A stretch of DNA of 64,000 bases from Alphaproteobacteria bacterium (GCA_024278855.1 JAJRSJ010000009.1:39599-103598), one strand, 5' to 3'. Positions 26,611 to 35,735 are shown, counted from the first letter of the stretch. Translations and numbers: made by a program. Notes: a model not told the origin generated them from the sequence alone.

Positions 26611-27783
26611 ATGGCAAGTAAACGCGATTATTATGAAGTGTTGGGCTGTGTCAAAACGGCAGACGGCAAAACCTTAAACACCGCCTACCGCAAATTGGCC
26701 ATGGAGTTCCATCCTGACCGCAATCCGGACAACCCGGAAGCCGAGGCCCAATTCAAAGAGATCAACGAAGCCTACTCAATCCTGTCCGACGACCAAAAAC
26801 GCGCCGCCTATGACCGCATGGGCCATAGTGCCTTTGGCCAGTCTGGTGGTATGGGCGGCGGCGGTCAAGGTGGTGGCTTCCACGATTTCTCCGACATTTT
26901 CTCGCAAATATTTGGCCAGCAAGGCGGCGGATTTGGTGATGTATTTGGCGGCGGTGGCGGGCGCGGAGGTCGTCGTGCGGTGCGCGGCTCTGACCTGCGC
27001 TACGAGATGGAAATTTCTCTGGAAGAAGCATTCGCGGGCAAAGACCTTGAGATCAAAGTTCCAATTTCCGAAGACTGCCACGGCTGTGACGGAACGGGAG
27101 CTGCCGAAGGTGCCGAGGTTGAGACTTGCTCGACCTGTGCCGGTCAGGGCAAAGTCCGCACCCAACAAGGCTTTTTCACCATGGAGCGCCCTTGCCCCAG
27201 ATGCGGCGGTCAGGGCGAATATGTCTCCGACCCGTGCCGCACCTGCGACGGGACGGCACAAGTGCGCGTCGAGACCACACTGGAGGTCAACATCCCGGCG
27301 GGTGTTGAGGACGGCACACGTATCCGCCTTAGCGGCCAGGGCGACGCCGCGCCAAAAGCCGCCGGGCCGGGCAGTACGCGCGGTGATTTATATATTTTCA
27401 TCTCCGTCGCACCCCATGATTTGTTTGAACGCGACGGGGCTAATTTGTTTTGCCAAACCCATGTACCCATGACCTGCGCAGCGCTCGGCGGCGAGGTGGA
27501 AATCCCGACCATTGACGGCGGCCGCACCAAGGTCAAAATCCCGGCAGGATCCCAATCAGGACGCCGCATGCGTCTACGCGGCAAAGGCATGAGCGCACTA
27601 CGCTCCCACATGCGCGGCGATATGTATGTGGAGCTGACGGTAGAAACCCCGAGCGGGCTTAATGCCAGACAGCGCGAACTGCTCGAAGAGTTTCGCAAAG
27701 AAGGCGGCGACGAAACCTGCTCGCCCGCATCGTCCGGATTTTTGGACAAAGCCAAAAGGTTTTGGGATGGTCTGGTAGATTAA
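26611..27783 (+). CDS. dnaJ: Co-chaperone DnaJ
   Basis: Hsp40 partner of DnaK, 390 aa. The J domain has HPD at residues 34-36, a Gly/Phe-rich stretch spans about 76-125, and four zinc motifs occur at C156-C159, C173-C176, C195-C198 and C209-C212 (the fourth ends in GTA rather than GxG). Then come the two substrate-binding beta domains. ATG 26611 begins MASKRDYYEVLG; the longer open frame to 26527 overlaps fkbM and lacks family sequence. Confidence 0.96.
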   Translation: MASKRDYYEVLGCVKTADGKTLNTAYRKLAMEFHPDRNPDNPEAEAQFKEINEAYSILSDDQKRAAYDRMGHSAFGQSGGMGGGGQGGGFHDFSDIFSQIFGQQGGGFGDVFGGGGGRGGRRAVRGSDLRYEMEISLEEAFAGKDLEIKVPISEDCHGCDGTGAAEGAEVETCSTCAGQGKVRTQQGFFTMERPCPRCGGQGEYVSDPCRTCDGTAQVRVETTLEVNIPAGVEDGTRIRLSGQGDAAPKAAGPGSTRGDLYIFISVAPHDLFERDGANLFCQTHVPMTCAALGGEVEIPTIDGGRTKVKIPAGSQSGRRMRLRGKGMSALRSHMRGDMYVELTVETPSGLNARQRELLEEFRKEGGDETCSPASSGFLDKAKRFWDGLVD

Positions 27784-28373
27784 ATTTGCCAAAGATAACG
27801 ATACAAAAACTCCGAAAATGGTCGTACTATTATCTGGTAGCTAGTGTTGCTTTTTTTGTACTCGATTTTTCCATATATATATTAAAAACATTGTTTTGGA
27901 ATTTAGAAATTTCAATAGTGGATATTCTAATTTTATCGGTAAAGCACGGCCTTTTAATGCCACTCTTGGTTGGCGGCATTTGGATTTTTTTCGGGGTTTT
28001 TAATAAAGCATTGAGCTATATTTCTGCACAGATGCACAAACCAAAACCGTTATTACCCGAAAGCAAATTTACGGTAGATGTTACTGATAAAAAATTGTTT
28101 GTGACAAACCCTGACGGAAAAGTGTCGTCAATTTTACTCAAAAGCATCACCTCAATTATTGTAGAAACCAATGACAGCGGGCCTTGGGGAATGGATGTTT
28201 GGTTTATCATCATGGGTGCATCCGATAATGAATTTTGCACTTACCCTATGGGAGCAACCAACGATGAGAAAGCTCTTGATTATTTCATCACGTTGCCGAG
28301 GTTTGAGTTAAAAGGCATGAACAGCACTGAAAACGCACGGTTTGTTTGTTGGCAAAAAGCGGATACGATTTGA
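27762..28373 (+). CDS. Hypothetical two-helix membrane protein
   Basis: No family recognised. Up to 203 aa, with two hydrophobic segments (about residues 23-45 and 57-80), and a C-terminal half rich in beta-strand-like sequence (FTVDVTDKKLFVTNPDGKVSSILLKSITSIIVET). The ATG at 27762 overlaps the dnaJ end by 22 bp; a TTG at 27786 (LPKITIQKLRK) is an alternative start. Base use is more A/T-rich than its neighbours, and this, with the isolated position downstream of dnaJ, suggests it may be foreign. The PH-like strand pattern is a guess and not used for the call. Confidence 0.55.
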   Translation: MGWSGRLNLPKITIQKLRKWSYYYLVASVAFFVLDFSIYILKTLFWNLEISIVDILILSVKHGLLMPLLVGGIWIFFGVFNKALSYISAQMHKPKPLLPESKFTVDVTDKKLFVTNPDGKVSSILLKSITSIIVETNDSGPWGMDVWFIIMGASDNEFCTYPMGATNDEKALDYFITLPRFELKGMNSTENARFVCWQKADTI

Positions 28374-28403
28374 ACCCACCACACCTAAATACCATGGCCC
28401 AAA

Positions 28404-29672
28404 TTACTTGTCAGCTATAACTTCTACCGCCGCCATGACCCGCAACAAATTACCGCTCCAGATTTTCTCTATGTCAGCCTCGGAATATCCGCGCGCCAAA
28501 AGTTCTTTGGTGACGCTTTCGGTCTGCGCTGCATTTTCCCAACCAACCACGCCGCCGCCGCCGTCAAAATCCGACGAGATGCCCACATGATCAATGCCGG
28601 CAATTTTTACGGCGTGGTCAATATGGTCAGCAAAATTCGCAACCGAAGCACGCGGCGCAATGTCGTAAATGCCTTTCACGCGTTTTGTGTATAAAGCCCG
28701 CGTCTCCTTGGTCATGGCGGAGCGAGCCGCCCGGGTTTCCAATCCCATCTCAGCCCGCACTTGGGCGATATAGGCGGTTTGTTCGGCCGTGTGGGTTTTG
28801 ACATAGGAATCAAATGCCACAATCTGCACAACACCGCCATTGGTCGCTAGGGCGCGTAATTGCTCATCGTCCAGATTGCGCGCACTGTCCGCCACCGCTT
28901 TGACACCGCTATGAGACGCAATCACCGGGGCTTTTGACAGACTGACGGCTTGCATCATTGTGGTCTTTCCCGTGTGGGAAACATCCACCATTATCCCGGC
29001 TTTGTTCAAAGCCGCAACCAAGTCCTTACCTAGAGGCGAGAGGCCGCCGTGCATATCCGTTGTCTGACCGTCAGCTTTATTAGGGTTGGAGCTGTCGCCA
29101 AACTGGTTGTGACCAAAATGGGTTAAGCCCACATAACGCACGCCGCGCTTTGCCCACATAGGCACGTCGGCGATACTGGGGCCGAGCGGAAAAGCGTTCT
29201 CCATACCGATAAGCGCGGCCCGTTTGCCCGCCTTGTGGATCCGCCGTACATCCGCCGCTGTAAGGGCAAGCTCTATCCGGTCAGAATAAGTTTCCGTCAT
29301 TTTCTTGATGGCGGCAAAACGGGTTTCGGCGATTTGGCGGGCATCTGCATATGCATCATCACTGACAGTCGCGATGTTGGTTTGTGGCACATAGACAATG
29401 AAAAACGCCGCGTCCAGACCGCCAACAACCATCTTGTTCAGATCAACCTGGGCTGTGGTGTCCGTTCCCGGGTCCATTTCTGGCGTCATATATGTCAGCG
29501 GTACATCCACATGCGTGTCCAATGTCAAGATGCGTTCATGGAAACTTTGTTGCGCCGGTTTTGCCGTATCGTCCTGAGCAATGTCTGGTTTTGCCCCGCA
29601 TGCAGATAGCGTTAAAGCGCCCAAAACTGTGGCACTAAATGTGAGAATTGCGGTATTATTGAGTAACGGCAT
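28404..29672 (-). CDS. Membrane dipeptidase, M19 family
   Basis: Zinc dipeptidase of the renal dipeptidase family, 422 aa. Family ligands appear in order: TLDTHVDVP (His-x-Asp), GMENAFPLG (bridging Glu), MVDVSHTGKTT and ASHSGVKAV (the two later His) and an Asp in HVGISSDFDGGGG. The N-terminus is a lipoprotein signal with lipobox LSAC (MPLLNNTAILTFSATVLGALTLSAC), so the enzyme is envelope-bound. It probably trims dipeptides from nutrients or wall peptides. Confidence 0.92.
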   Translation of the reverse strand: MPLLNNTAILTFSATVLGALTLSACGAKPDIAQDDTAKPAQQSFHERILTLDTHVDVPLTYMTPEMDPGTDTTAQVDLNKMVVGGLDAAFFIVYVPQTNIATVSDDAYADARQIAETRFAAIKKMTETYSDRIELALTAADVRRIHKAGKRAALIGMENAFPLGPSIADVPMWAKRGVRYVGLTHFGHNQFGDSSNPNKADGQTTDMHGGLSPLGKDLVAALNKAGIMVDVSHTGKTTMMQAVSLSKAPVIASHSGVKAVADSARNLDDEQLRALATNGGVVQIVAFDSYVKTHTAEQTAYIAQVRAEMGLETRAARSAMTKETRALYTKRVKGIYDIAPRASVANFADHIDHAVKIAGIDHVGISSDFDGGGGVVGWENAAQTESVTKELLARGYSEADIEKIWSGNLLRVMAAVEVIADK

Positions 29673-29885
29673 ATTATTGTCCTTGTTCCAAGAAAGAGAA
29701 AGAGTAACTGCCCTTTTAGGCTGAATTAAAACTGTAAATCAAGATGCGATATAGCTTTGCCTCGTTGGAGAACGCTTTTGACGCACGACAAACAACGCAA
29801 CAACCCACAACGTTTTGAGGATTAGCAAGCCAAAAAATTTATCAAAAAAGTGCTCTAAAGCTCGGCTACACAGGAACATCGTGGG

Positions 29886-30233
29886 TTATTTAAACGGAGC
29901 GCCTGTAAATCGCTTCTCTATAATAACTGCATCTGGCTTGTCACTGCTAATGAGCCAATAGATTTGCGCGCCGCCGCTTGTTTCGCATAATGTCACCTGA
30001 CCATTATCTTCTAAGCCCCAAAATCTGTTGGTGCGCTTATACGGGTTTGTTTGGTTTGCACGGATCAGGTCTTCAATATAATCGGCATTAACCGGTGGTT
30101 TTTGCCAACTCCAAATTACACTTCCGCCGCCGCAATAGGCTGGTCTTTGCGGCGTAGGCACAAATAGAACGGCTAAAACAAAAAGCAGTCCTAAAAGGAT
30201 TGGCATTTTCACTTTCAATTGCCCGGCGACCAC
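29886..30233 (-). CDS. Hypothetical membrane-anchored protein (end of coiled-coil operon)
   Basis: A 115-aa protein with one hydrophobic segment (residues 11-26) and then a soluble domain with two Cys (RPAYCGGGS, VTLCETSGG). No family recognised. The GTG start at 30233 follows the TAA of the 516-aa gene with no gap; ATG 30206 (MPILLGLLFV) is the alternative. Adjacency suggests it works with the three upstream genes. Confidence 0.6.
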   Translation of the reverse strand: MVAGQLKVKMPILLGLLFVLAVLFVPTPQRPAYCGGGSVIWSWQKPPVNADYIEDLIRANQTNPYKRTNRFWGLEDNGQVTLCETSGGAQIYWLISSDKPDAVIIEKRFTGAPFK

Positions 30234-31784
30234 TTAAAAGCCGCCGCCTGTCCGAAAGCCGCCGCCCCTTGAAGGACGCGACGAACGCGGCATTCTGGGC
30301 ATGCGCGGCGTGGGTGAGCGTCGTCCGCGTCTGCGCCCAGACCCACCGCCAAAGCCGCCGGTATTGCGCGGCAGACGCATGGCTTCCCCCCAGTCTATCC
30401 CGCCAAAATCCATATCCCCCAAATCAATGCCGCCAAAACCACCCCGAGACGGCCGCTTTCTGCTTTGACGTTTTGGCCTTCTTTGCGTAGTGCGCCTTAC
30501 TGTGCGTTGCGCCCGCTCGATCTGCCGCCAGACATCACTGCTCGACAAAAGCCCGCCGATTAACTGCCCAAGCAGCGGCCCCATCATGCCGCCGCCCGGA
30601 AAAGTAGAGCTCGGCGCGTCAAAGCGGCGGTTTTTAAATTTACGGCGCAGTTTTTCCAAATCCTTCAAACTATCTTCATATTTTTCCAAAAGCCTTTGCG
30701 CCTCTTGCTTATCGTCTTGCAGATCTTGGGCGGTATCGGCCAGCTCGACAATACGCCGTATGGCAAAATCATCATCTTCACTAACGGTTTGGGCGGCCAG
30801 ACGTTTAAGGCTCGGCAGGTTTTTGCGCCTCAATGCCTCAACCAACAAATCCGTAGCTTCGCGGTAAGGTACACTGTCCCCGGTACTGACCTTGCTTTGC
30901 AAGGCGCGGATTTCCCGATATTTTTCTTCTCCGGTTTCAATATTTAAATCTATTTTTTCTAGTTTTCTTTGCGCCGCCAGAGACGCTTTTTTTAATTTGG
31001 TTACACCTTCGCGCACTAATATGGCCTGTTCAGCTTTATGCAAGGCCGTCTGTGTGCCTAAGTGTTTTTCCGTAAGGTCTTCCACATGGGCTGCGAGGCG
31101 CACGGGAATATCCCGCAAACGTTGATAGCCAAGTGCCGCCTCCGTGTATTTGCTACGCCTTGCGATGAGAGCGTCAAATCCTTTGGTTAAAAACCAGCCC
31201 TTTGCCTCTTTGGTTCCAAAGCGGCGATTTTGCAGATAGCTAAAATAAGGGTCATTCCGATAGGGTGCGCCTTTTTTGCTCACATCGGCTTCGGCCAGTT
31301 CTTGCTTGGCGCGGGCCCGCTCTATCGTCGCTTCGGCGGCATTTTCTGCGTCCATAAGCGCTAAATAATCCGGGTCTTTCAGCAATTTCGTGCGGCACGC
31401 TTCCGCTGCTATTTCGTAAGCCGTCACCGCCTGCTCCACTAGGTCTTCTGCGCTACGGCGCGCCGCTTCAAGTTTGGTGATTTTGGCCAGACTGGCATCG
31501 GCCTTTTTCGACAAACGGGCCTCTTGTTTGGCGTGAGCCGCAAGCAATTTTACCGCTTGCCTGTCTGCATACCCCAAACTTTGGTCACTGCGCCCGTCGC
31601 CTAAAATATCAAGGCGGACTTTGGCAATATCGGCGTAAGCTTGGGCTTGTTTGCGCGTAACTTCACTTAAAGCATTTGTGGCCCGCCCCGGCATGCGGGC
31701 CGCTTGTGCCACACTGGTGCGGGCTTTGGCAATGGCGCCGTCTATTTCGTGCAAGGCATTTAGTCCACTATTTTTTCTGGCCAT
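30234..31784 (-). CDS. Large coiled-coil protein with Gly/Arg-rich tail
   Basis: A 516-aa protein of unknown family. Residues 1 to about 400 are rich in Ala, Lys, Glu and Leu with heptad-like stretches (for example EEKYREIRALQSKV and EAQRLLEKYEDSLKDLEKLRRKF), predicting long coiled coils. The last 115 residues switch to a Gly-, Arg- and Pro-rich tail with RGG-like motifs (RRGRRSPTPRMPRMPRSS, ending GGGFRTGGGF). No signal peptide. It lies 6 bp after the DUF6384-like gene. Its mix of coiled coil and Gly tail is unusual; scaffold or filament roles are speculative. Confidence 0.6.
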   Translation of the reverse strand: MARKNSGLNALHEIDGAIAKARTSVAQAARMPGRATNALSEVTRKQAQAYADIAKVRLDILGDGRSDQSLGYADRQAVKLLAAHAKQEARLSKKADASLAKITKLEAARRSAEDLVEQAVTAYEIAAEACRTKLLKDPDYLALMDAENAAEATIERARAKQELAEADVSKKGAPYRNDPYFSYLQNRRFGTKEAKGWFLTKGFDALIARRSKYTEAALGYQRLRDIPVRLAAHVEDLTEKHLGTQTALHKAEQAILVREGVTKLKKASLAAQRKLEKIDLNIETGEEKYREIRALQSKVSTGDSVPYREATDLLVEALRRKNLPSLKRLAAQTVSEDDDFAIRRIVELADTAQDLQDDKQEAQRLLEKYEDSLKDLEKLRRKFKNRRFDAPSSTFPGGGMMGPLLGQLIGGLLSSSDVWRQIERAQRTVRRTTQRRPKRQSRKRPSRGGFGGIDLGDMDFGGIDWGEAMRLPRNTGGFGGGSGRRRGRRSPTPRMPRMPRSSRPSRGGGFRTGGGF

Positions 31785-31790
31785 ATATCC

Positions 31791-32798
31791 CTACCAATCC
31801 AAAATCCGAGACCCGTCGGTCTCGATTTTATACTCAGGTTTTAAAAACCCGCGCTTTTTAACCCCGATAACGGCGTTTTGGATAATTTGATCATCGCGTT
31901 TATCGGCGGAGACACTTTGGTAAACCGCAAAAGGCACGCGCACCCCCCAGATTTTTACACGTTTACTTTTCTGGTCTTCTTCGCTGTTGACCAATATGTT
32001 AACGGTCTTGCCGCGCACATCTATACCCTCAACGATCAGATAGTAATTGCGGGCATTTGGCGCATCATCAGGAATACGGAATACCCCGGAGCTTTCGCCG
32101 GGGCGCGAGACAATCCGGACAATGTAATTCTGGTTCAGATCGGTGCCAAGTGCGCTCAAAGCATCTGAAATATCTTTGGCTTCGCCTGTGTCTTTGGCTT
32201 TGAGGGCCGCCGCGCCTTCGGCAGATAGTGCAGTGATCCGCGATCTGATCTCCGGGGTTTTGGCCAGGGCCAGTGTTTCTGGAACGTCTTCGTTCAACAC
32301 TCGCTCAATTCGTTTAATTTCGCGCTTTTTGGGCATTTCGATCAGAGCATATTCTGCCGCAACCGCAAATGCGATCATGGTCAAACCGACCAAAGCCGGC
32401 TTGCCCCAACGCCCCCGCGAAATATAGGCCTTGGAGACAAATCCGCCTTTATAGGGTGTATAGGCAAAGCGGTCATCATCCAGGGCTTTGACCCCTTCGC
32501 GCAAAATACGCTGGGGCACATCAATACCCTGGTTGTTGTAAATCACCTTCAGGCGGTCAACCAATTGCTGCTCGCGTTCATCAGCGTTTAAATCCCGCTC
32601 TAGCAACACCGCATCACTGCGCAGGGTATCGACCACATCCATGGCTAGCATAACATCGTCTAAACTGCGCTTGTCAAATTTTGGCGCAGACTTGCTTGGT
32701 GCAGACTTATTTAGTGTCGGCGCGTCGCCGCCAACACCAAAATCAGACAAGCTTACCTGCTCCGCTTTTGTTTTTTTGGGCTGTGGGGTTTTAGCCAA
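31791..32798 (-). CDS. DUF6384-like membrane protein
   Basis: A 335-aa protein. The N-terminal region DDVMLAMDVVDTLRSDAVLLERDLNADEREQQLVDRLKVIYNNQGIDVPQRILREGVKAL is what I recall for the DUF6384 family; I could not check this. One membrane segment follows (KPALVGLTMIAFAVAAEYALI, residues 133-153). The C-terminal domain of about 180 residues is soluble and strand-rich (YLIVEGIDVRGKTVNILVNSEED) and would sit outside the cytoplasm if the N-terminus is inside. It lies 9 bp after the 391-aa gene. Confidence 0.55.
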   Translation of the reverse strand: MAKTPQPKKTKAEQVSLSDFGVGGDAPTLNKSAPSKSAPKFDKRSLDDVMLAMDVVDTLRSDAVLLERDLNADEREQQLVDRLKVIYNNQGIDVPQRILREGVKALDDDRFAYTPYKGGFVSKAYISRGRWGKPALVGLTMIAFAVAAEYALIEMPKKREIKRIERVLNEDVPETLALAKTPEIRSRITALSAEGAAALKAKDTGEAKDISDALSALGTDLNQNYIVRIVSRPGESSGVFRIPDDAPNARNYYLIVEGIDVRGKTVNILVNSEEDQKSKRVKIWGVRVPFAVYQSVSADKRDDQIIQNAVIGVKKRGFLKPEYKIETDGSRILDW

Positions 32799-32807
32799 GA
32801 TTAAACC

Positions 32808-33983
32808 CTAGTTTAATTTCAGCACATTGGCCGCACCCATTTCAGCCAATTTGGCCATGCGCCGCTTGCCGTCTTCGACCGCAATACGGATTTCTTTGGA
32901 GTTTTGCGTCGCGGCAGTGCGCATTTCCGCAATAATGTCAAGGGAGCGCTCTTGGTAAGCCACGACCGAATCCAGTAATTTTTTGACCGCCGCCGCTTTA
33001 ACGGTTGGGCCGTAACCTGCTCTGAGGGCGGCTTCTTGTACTTTCTCGCCGACTTCGGACAAAGTTTCCAGACTGTCTTCTATGCCTTTCTTCATGGCGT
33101 TGAGGGTTCGGGTGCTTTCATTGAGGCCCGCCATTGAGGAAAACGCTGCCGTCAGTGCCGTCAACACGGTTTCATTGGTGCCGAAAAAGCTGATGCTTTG
33201 TGCGTAGATGCGCTCTTTGGCATTGGTGGTTTGTAGCAATCGCATCATGACGATTTCCGAGGTGTTATAGCCAATGGTCAAATTGTCCGATAAATCTTTG
33301 GCGCTCTGGTATTTCTTGTCCATCATTTGTAAGGCCCGTAAAGCTTCGTCGCGGCGCAGTTCCAGCTTGGCGCGCTGCGCAGCGTCCTTGCCGGTAAAGG
33401 CTTCAATAGCGGCCGCGTCTTTGGCAACTTTATTCTTGGCCCGCTCCAATTTTGATTTGGCAGTTTTAAGCACCTGCAAGGCCAGGACTTCGGAGTTTTT
33501 CATAGCGCCCCTGAAATCCATATAAGCGTCGAGGATTTTTTGCTCGCGGGTGATCTGATCCTGAGTTTCCACTGCTACGTCAAGATAGAGTTTTTTAATT
33601 TTGCCAAACCGCGACGCAATCGTGCCTCTGGTCATTTTCATCCAACTATTTTGGATTTTTTCCATGGTGCTAACCTTGCCGTCAGCAAATTGGTCCACCA
33701 ATGCCTTGGCATCATTTCGGATGGAATTAAATGCGGTTGTAATACCCTCATAGCGGTCACTAACCCGAAACCCGCTGACCTGCTCGCGGACAACTTCGTT
33801 AAAATAGGAGGATTGGTCGAGGGTGCGGGCTATAGCCGCCACTTGTTCCTCGTCCAGATCAGATATCTGGTCAAGCAAAGTTATGACAGGAACCGGGTCG
33901 GAATTGCCGCCCAACAGCCCAAGATCACGTAATTTGCCCATAGCCCTGTCGAGATATTGCAGAGTGCTGAGAGATTTTACCAT
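32808..33983 (-). CDS. Helical protein, first gene of a four-gene unknown operon
   Basis: A 391-aa mainly helical protein with no signal peptide. The central part is strongly coiled-coil (TAKSKLERAKNKVAKDAAAIEAFTGKDAAQRAKLELRRDEAL) and the C-terminal third (ALTAAFSSMAGLNESTRTLNAMKKGIEDSLETLSEVGEKVQ) resembles in style toxic-anion-resistance TelA relatives, but no residue-level match can be claimed. AAGGTGG lies 5 bp before ATG 33983; the GTG at 33992 overlaps that site and is rejected. The next three genes follow within 0-9 bp, so all four form one transcript. Confidence 0.6.
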   Translation of the reverse strand: MVKSLSTLQYLDRAMGKLRDLGLLGGNSDPVPVITLLDQISDLDEEQVAAIARTLDQSSYFNEVVREQVSGFRVSDRYEGITTAFNSIRNDAKALVDQFADGKVSTMEKIQNSWMKMTRGTIASRFGKIKKLYLDVAVETQDQITREQKILDAYMDFRGAMKNSEVLALQVLKTAKSKLERAKNKVAKDAAAIEAFTGKDAAQRAKLELRRDEALRALQMMDKKYQSAKDLSDNLTIGYNTSEIVMMRLLQTTNAKERIYAQSISFFGTNETVLTALTAAFSSMAGLNESTRTLNAMKKGIEDSLETLSEVGEKVQEAALRAGYGPTVKAAAVKKLLDSVVAYQERSLDIIAEMRTAATQNSKEIRIAVEDGKRRMAKLAEMGAANVLKLN

Positions 33984-34071
33984 TGTGTCCACCTTTAAAT
34001 TGTTGATTTAAGGCAGTTTACTCGGCTTGTTGGCTAATGACAAATGGTTTTCTGTTTTCTATACAGGGGCT

Positions 34072-34653
34072 ATGAGCAAGCACATACCACAAGTCCCACA
34101 AAATGCGCCGCGTTTTGGCAATGGCTTCACCCGTTTTATCGGACGGATTCTGTTGCGCATTGTTGGTTATAAAATCGAAGGCACATTTGCCAATGAGCCT
34201 AAAATGATCCTCATTGCCGCACCCCATACGTCTAATTGGGATTTGATCATTGCCCTTGGCACTATTGTATCCTTGGGCGTGCGGATAAATTTCATGATGA
34301 AAAAAGAAGCATTTTTTTTCCCGTTCAAGGGCCTGTTTATAGCCTTGGGCGGCGTTCCCGTTGACCGCTCCAACCCCAAGCGCGTCGTGGTTCAGACATT
34401 GCGCAACTTTCGCGATAATGAAAAATTTTGGTTAGCCATATTGCCCGAAGGTACCCGCAAACCGGTGAAAAGCTGGAAACAAGGGTTTATGCGGATTGCC
34501 GACAAAGCGGGTGTGCCGATCTTTATCATGGGGGTTGATTCGCGCACAAAAACCCTGCGTCTGGACAGACTGGTTCAAGAAAATGAAACCGCGGACACAT
34601 TGCGACAATATGTCAAAGATACGTTCACTGGCGTAAACCCGAAAAACGACTAG
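34072..34653 (+). CDS. PlsC-like 1-acyl-glycerol-phosphate acyltransferase
   Basis: A 193-aa acyltransferase. The catalytic HTSNWD (H-x4-D) is followed by FKGLFIALGGVPVDRSNPKR (glycerophosphate-binding block), ILPEGTRKPVKSWKQGFMRIA and the conserved VPIFIMGVDS. The family transfers acyl chains to lysophospholipids. ATG 34072 has AGGGG just upstream; the open frame reaches back to 34027. The TAG stop lies within the CTAG target duplication of the MITE that follows, so the gene end may have been changed by the insertion. Confidence 0.85.
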   Translation: MSKHIPQVPQNAPRFGNGFTRFIGRILLRIVGYKIEGTFANEPKMILIAAPHTSNWDLIIALGTIVSLGVRINFMMKKEAFFFPFKGLFIALGGVPVDRSNPKRVVVQTLRNFRDNEKFWLAILPEGTRKPVKSWKQGFMRIADKAGVPIFIMGVDSRTKTLRLDRLVQENETADTLRQYVKDTFTGVNPKND

Positions 34654-34947
34654 GTAGTGTACTCATAAACTCAGACCAAAATGGCATGAAACAATTTGTT
34701 CACTGGATAGGCGTAAAACCGCAGAAAATGTTTGCCTTTTCAAGGCTTTCACAAGAGGTAGGTTTCGCTCACAACGACGCCAGTGGGCAAAGTGGCCATG
34801 CGGCACTTGTGGCAACCCTTGAACTAAATCTGCTTCAATCTGCGTCGTCAAGCGGCTCAACCGTGCCGGGGGCACGCTTTTCGCAACTTTCCTAGCATAT
34901 TTTCGCATATTTAGCTCCATTTTAGTCTGAGTTTATGAGTACACTAC
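34654..34947. mobile_element. 294-bp MITE with CTAG target duplication
   Basis: A 31-bp terminal inverted repeat (34654-34684 and 34917-34947, starting GTAGTGTACTCATAAACTCA) with one mismatch bounds the element. CTAG flanks both ends (34650-34653 and 34948-34951). The 4-bp CTAG duplication again suggests an IS5-type mobiliser. An 85-codon open frame inside (34663-34920, minus) shows no transposase motif and is not called. The ends differ from those of the 9806-9964 element, so two separate families are present. Confidence 0.82.
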
Positions 34948-35026
34948 CTAGCAAACAAACGCCGCAAACGCTTTGTCTATGTTGTTTTGCATTGGCATTT
35001 GGAATAAACCTCCCTATCTATAGCCC

Positions 35027-35479
35027 ATGAATTTTATTTCTCTTGAACACTTATCAGACACCACCGGCCCCTTGCTCGGCATTGATCCGGGTACAAAGAC
35101 TTTCGGCTTGGCCGGGAGTGATACGACACGTTTGATCGCCAGTCCGGTGGAGACCATAAGGCGCAAAAAATTTACGCCGGACGCAGGCAAAATATTCGCC
35201 CTTTATGATGAGCGCGGGTGCGGGGCTATGGTTGTAGGCTACCCTGTCAATATGGACGGCTCCGAAGGGCCGAGGGCGCAATCGGTCAAAGATTTTTGTT
35301 TAAATTTGATCGGTTTGCGCCATGTTCCGATTTTATTGTGGGATGAACGCATGTCCACAGCCGCCGTGACCCGCACGCTGTTAGAGGCCGATACGTCCCG
35401 CGCCAAACGCGCCGAGGCCGTGGATAAATTGGCCGCAGCATATATATTACAAGGCGTGCTAGATCGTCTTAGAGTTTAA
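35027..35479 (+). CDS. ruvX: Putative Holliday junction resolvase RuvX (YqgF)
   Basis: A 150-aa RNase H-fold protein, implicated in pre-16S rRNA end processing and possibly junction resolution. The motif LLGIDPGTKTFGLAGSDTTRLIASPVETI has the first catalytic Asp; VVGYPVNMDGSEGPRAQSVKDF and LLWDERMSTAAVTRTL carry the other conserved blocks, and DKLAAAYILQGVLDRL is the C-terminal helix with its Asp. Length matches the family. Confidence 0.92.
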   Translation: MNFISLEHLSDTTGPLLGIDPGTKTFGLAGSDTTRLIASPVETIRRKKFTPDAGKIFALYDERGCGAMVVGYPVNMDGSEGPRAQSVKDFCLNLIGLRHVPILLWDERMSTAAVTRTLLEADTSRAKRAEAVDKLAAAYILQGVLDRLRV

Positions 35480-35531
35480 AATTGGGTTTAAAGTTGGGTT
35501 TAAAGCTGAATTTAGAGCAAGGTTTAGGCGC

Positions 35532-35735
35532 TTAAGGCGAAACGTTACGAGCCGCTTGCGTTGTTAGCTTAAGCAAGGCGTACAAATCTTCTTGCCCGCC
35601 TTTTTTGGCCACCACGCATAATTCTGCCAACATGTCGGAGATATATTCTCGAACTGCGCTTGCAGGAATATCGCTTATCTCAATATCGCTTATCTCTTGG
35701 ATTGGTTTGACGGAACCACCCGCTTTTATGCTCAT
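35532..35735 (-). CDS. Small hypothetical protein
   Basis: A 67-aa protein of unknown function beginning MSIKAGGSVKPIQEISDIEISDIPASAVREYISDMLAEL. GGAGAGGG lies 6 bp before this ATG; the open frame to 35807 lacks such a site. A short DNA repeat (ATATCGCTTATCTC twice) encodes the I-S-D-I-E-I-S-D-I stretch. Helical C-terminus with two nearby Cys-free segments; could be a small regulator. Convergent with ruvX. Confidence 0.6.
   Translation of the reverse strand: MSIKAGGSVKPIQEISDIEISDIPASAVREYISDMLAELCVVAKKGGQEDLYALLKLTTQAARNVSP

Noticed and set aside
26810..27472. 220-codon frame overlapping dnaJ
   Set aside because: Alternate frame of a clear DnaJ gene; Ala/Arg-rich shadow.
34663..34920. 85-codon frame inside the MITE
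   Set aside because: No transposase motif, no ribosome site, and ends within the inverted repeats; likely chance translation of the element.
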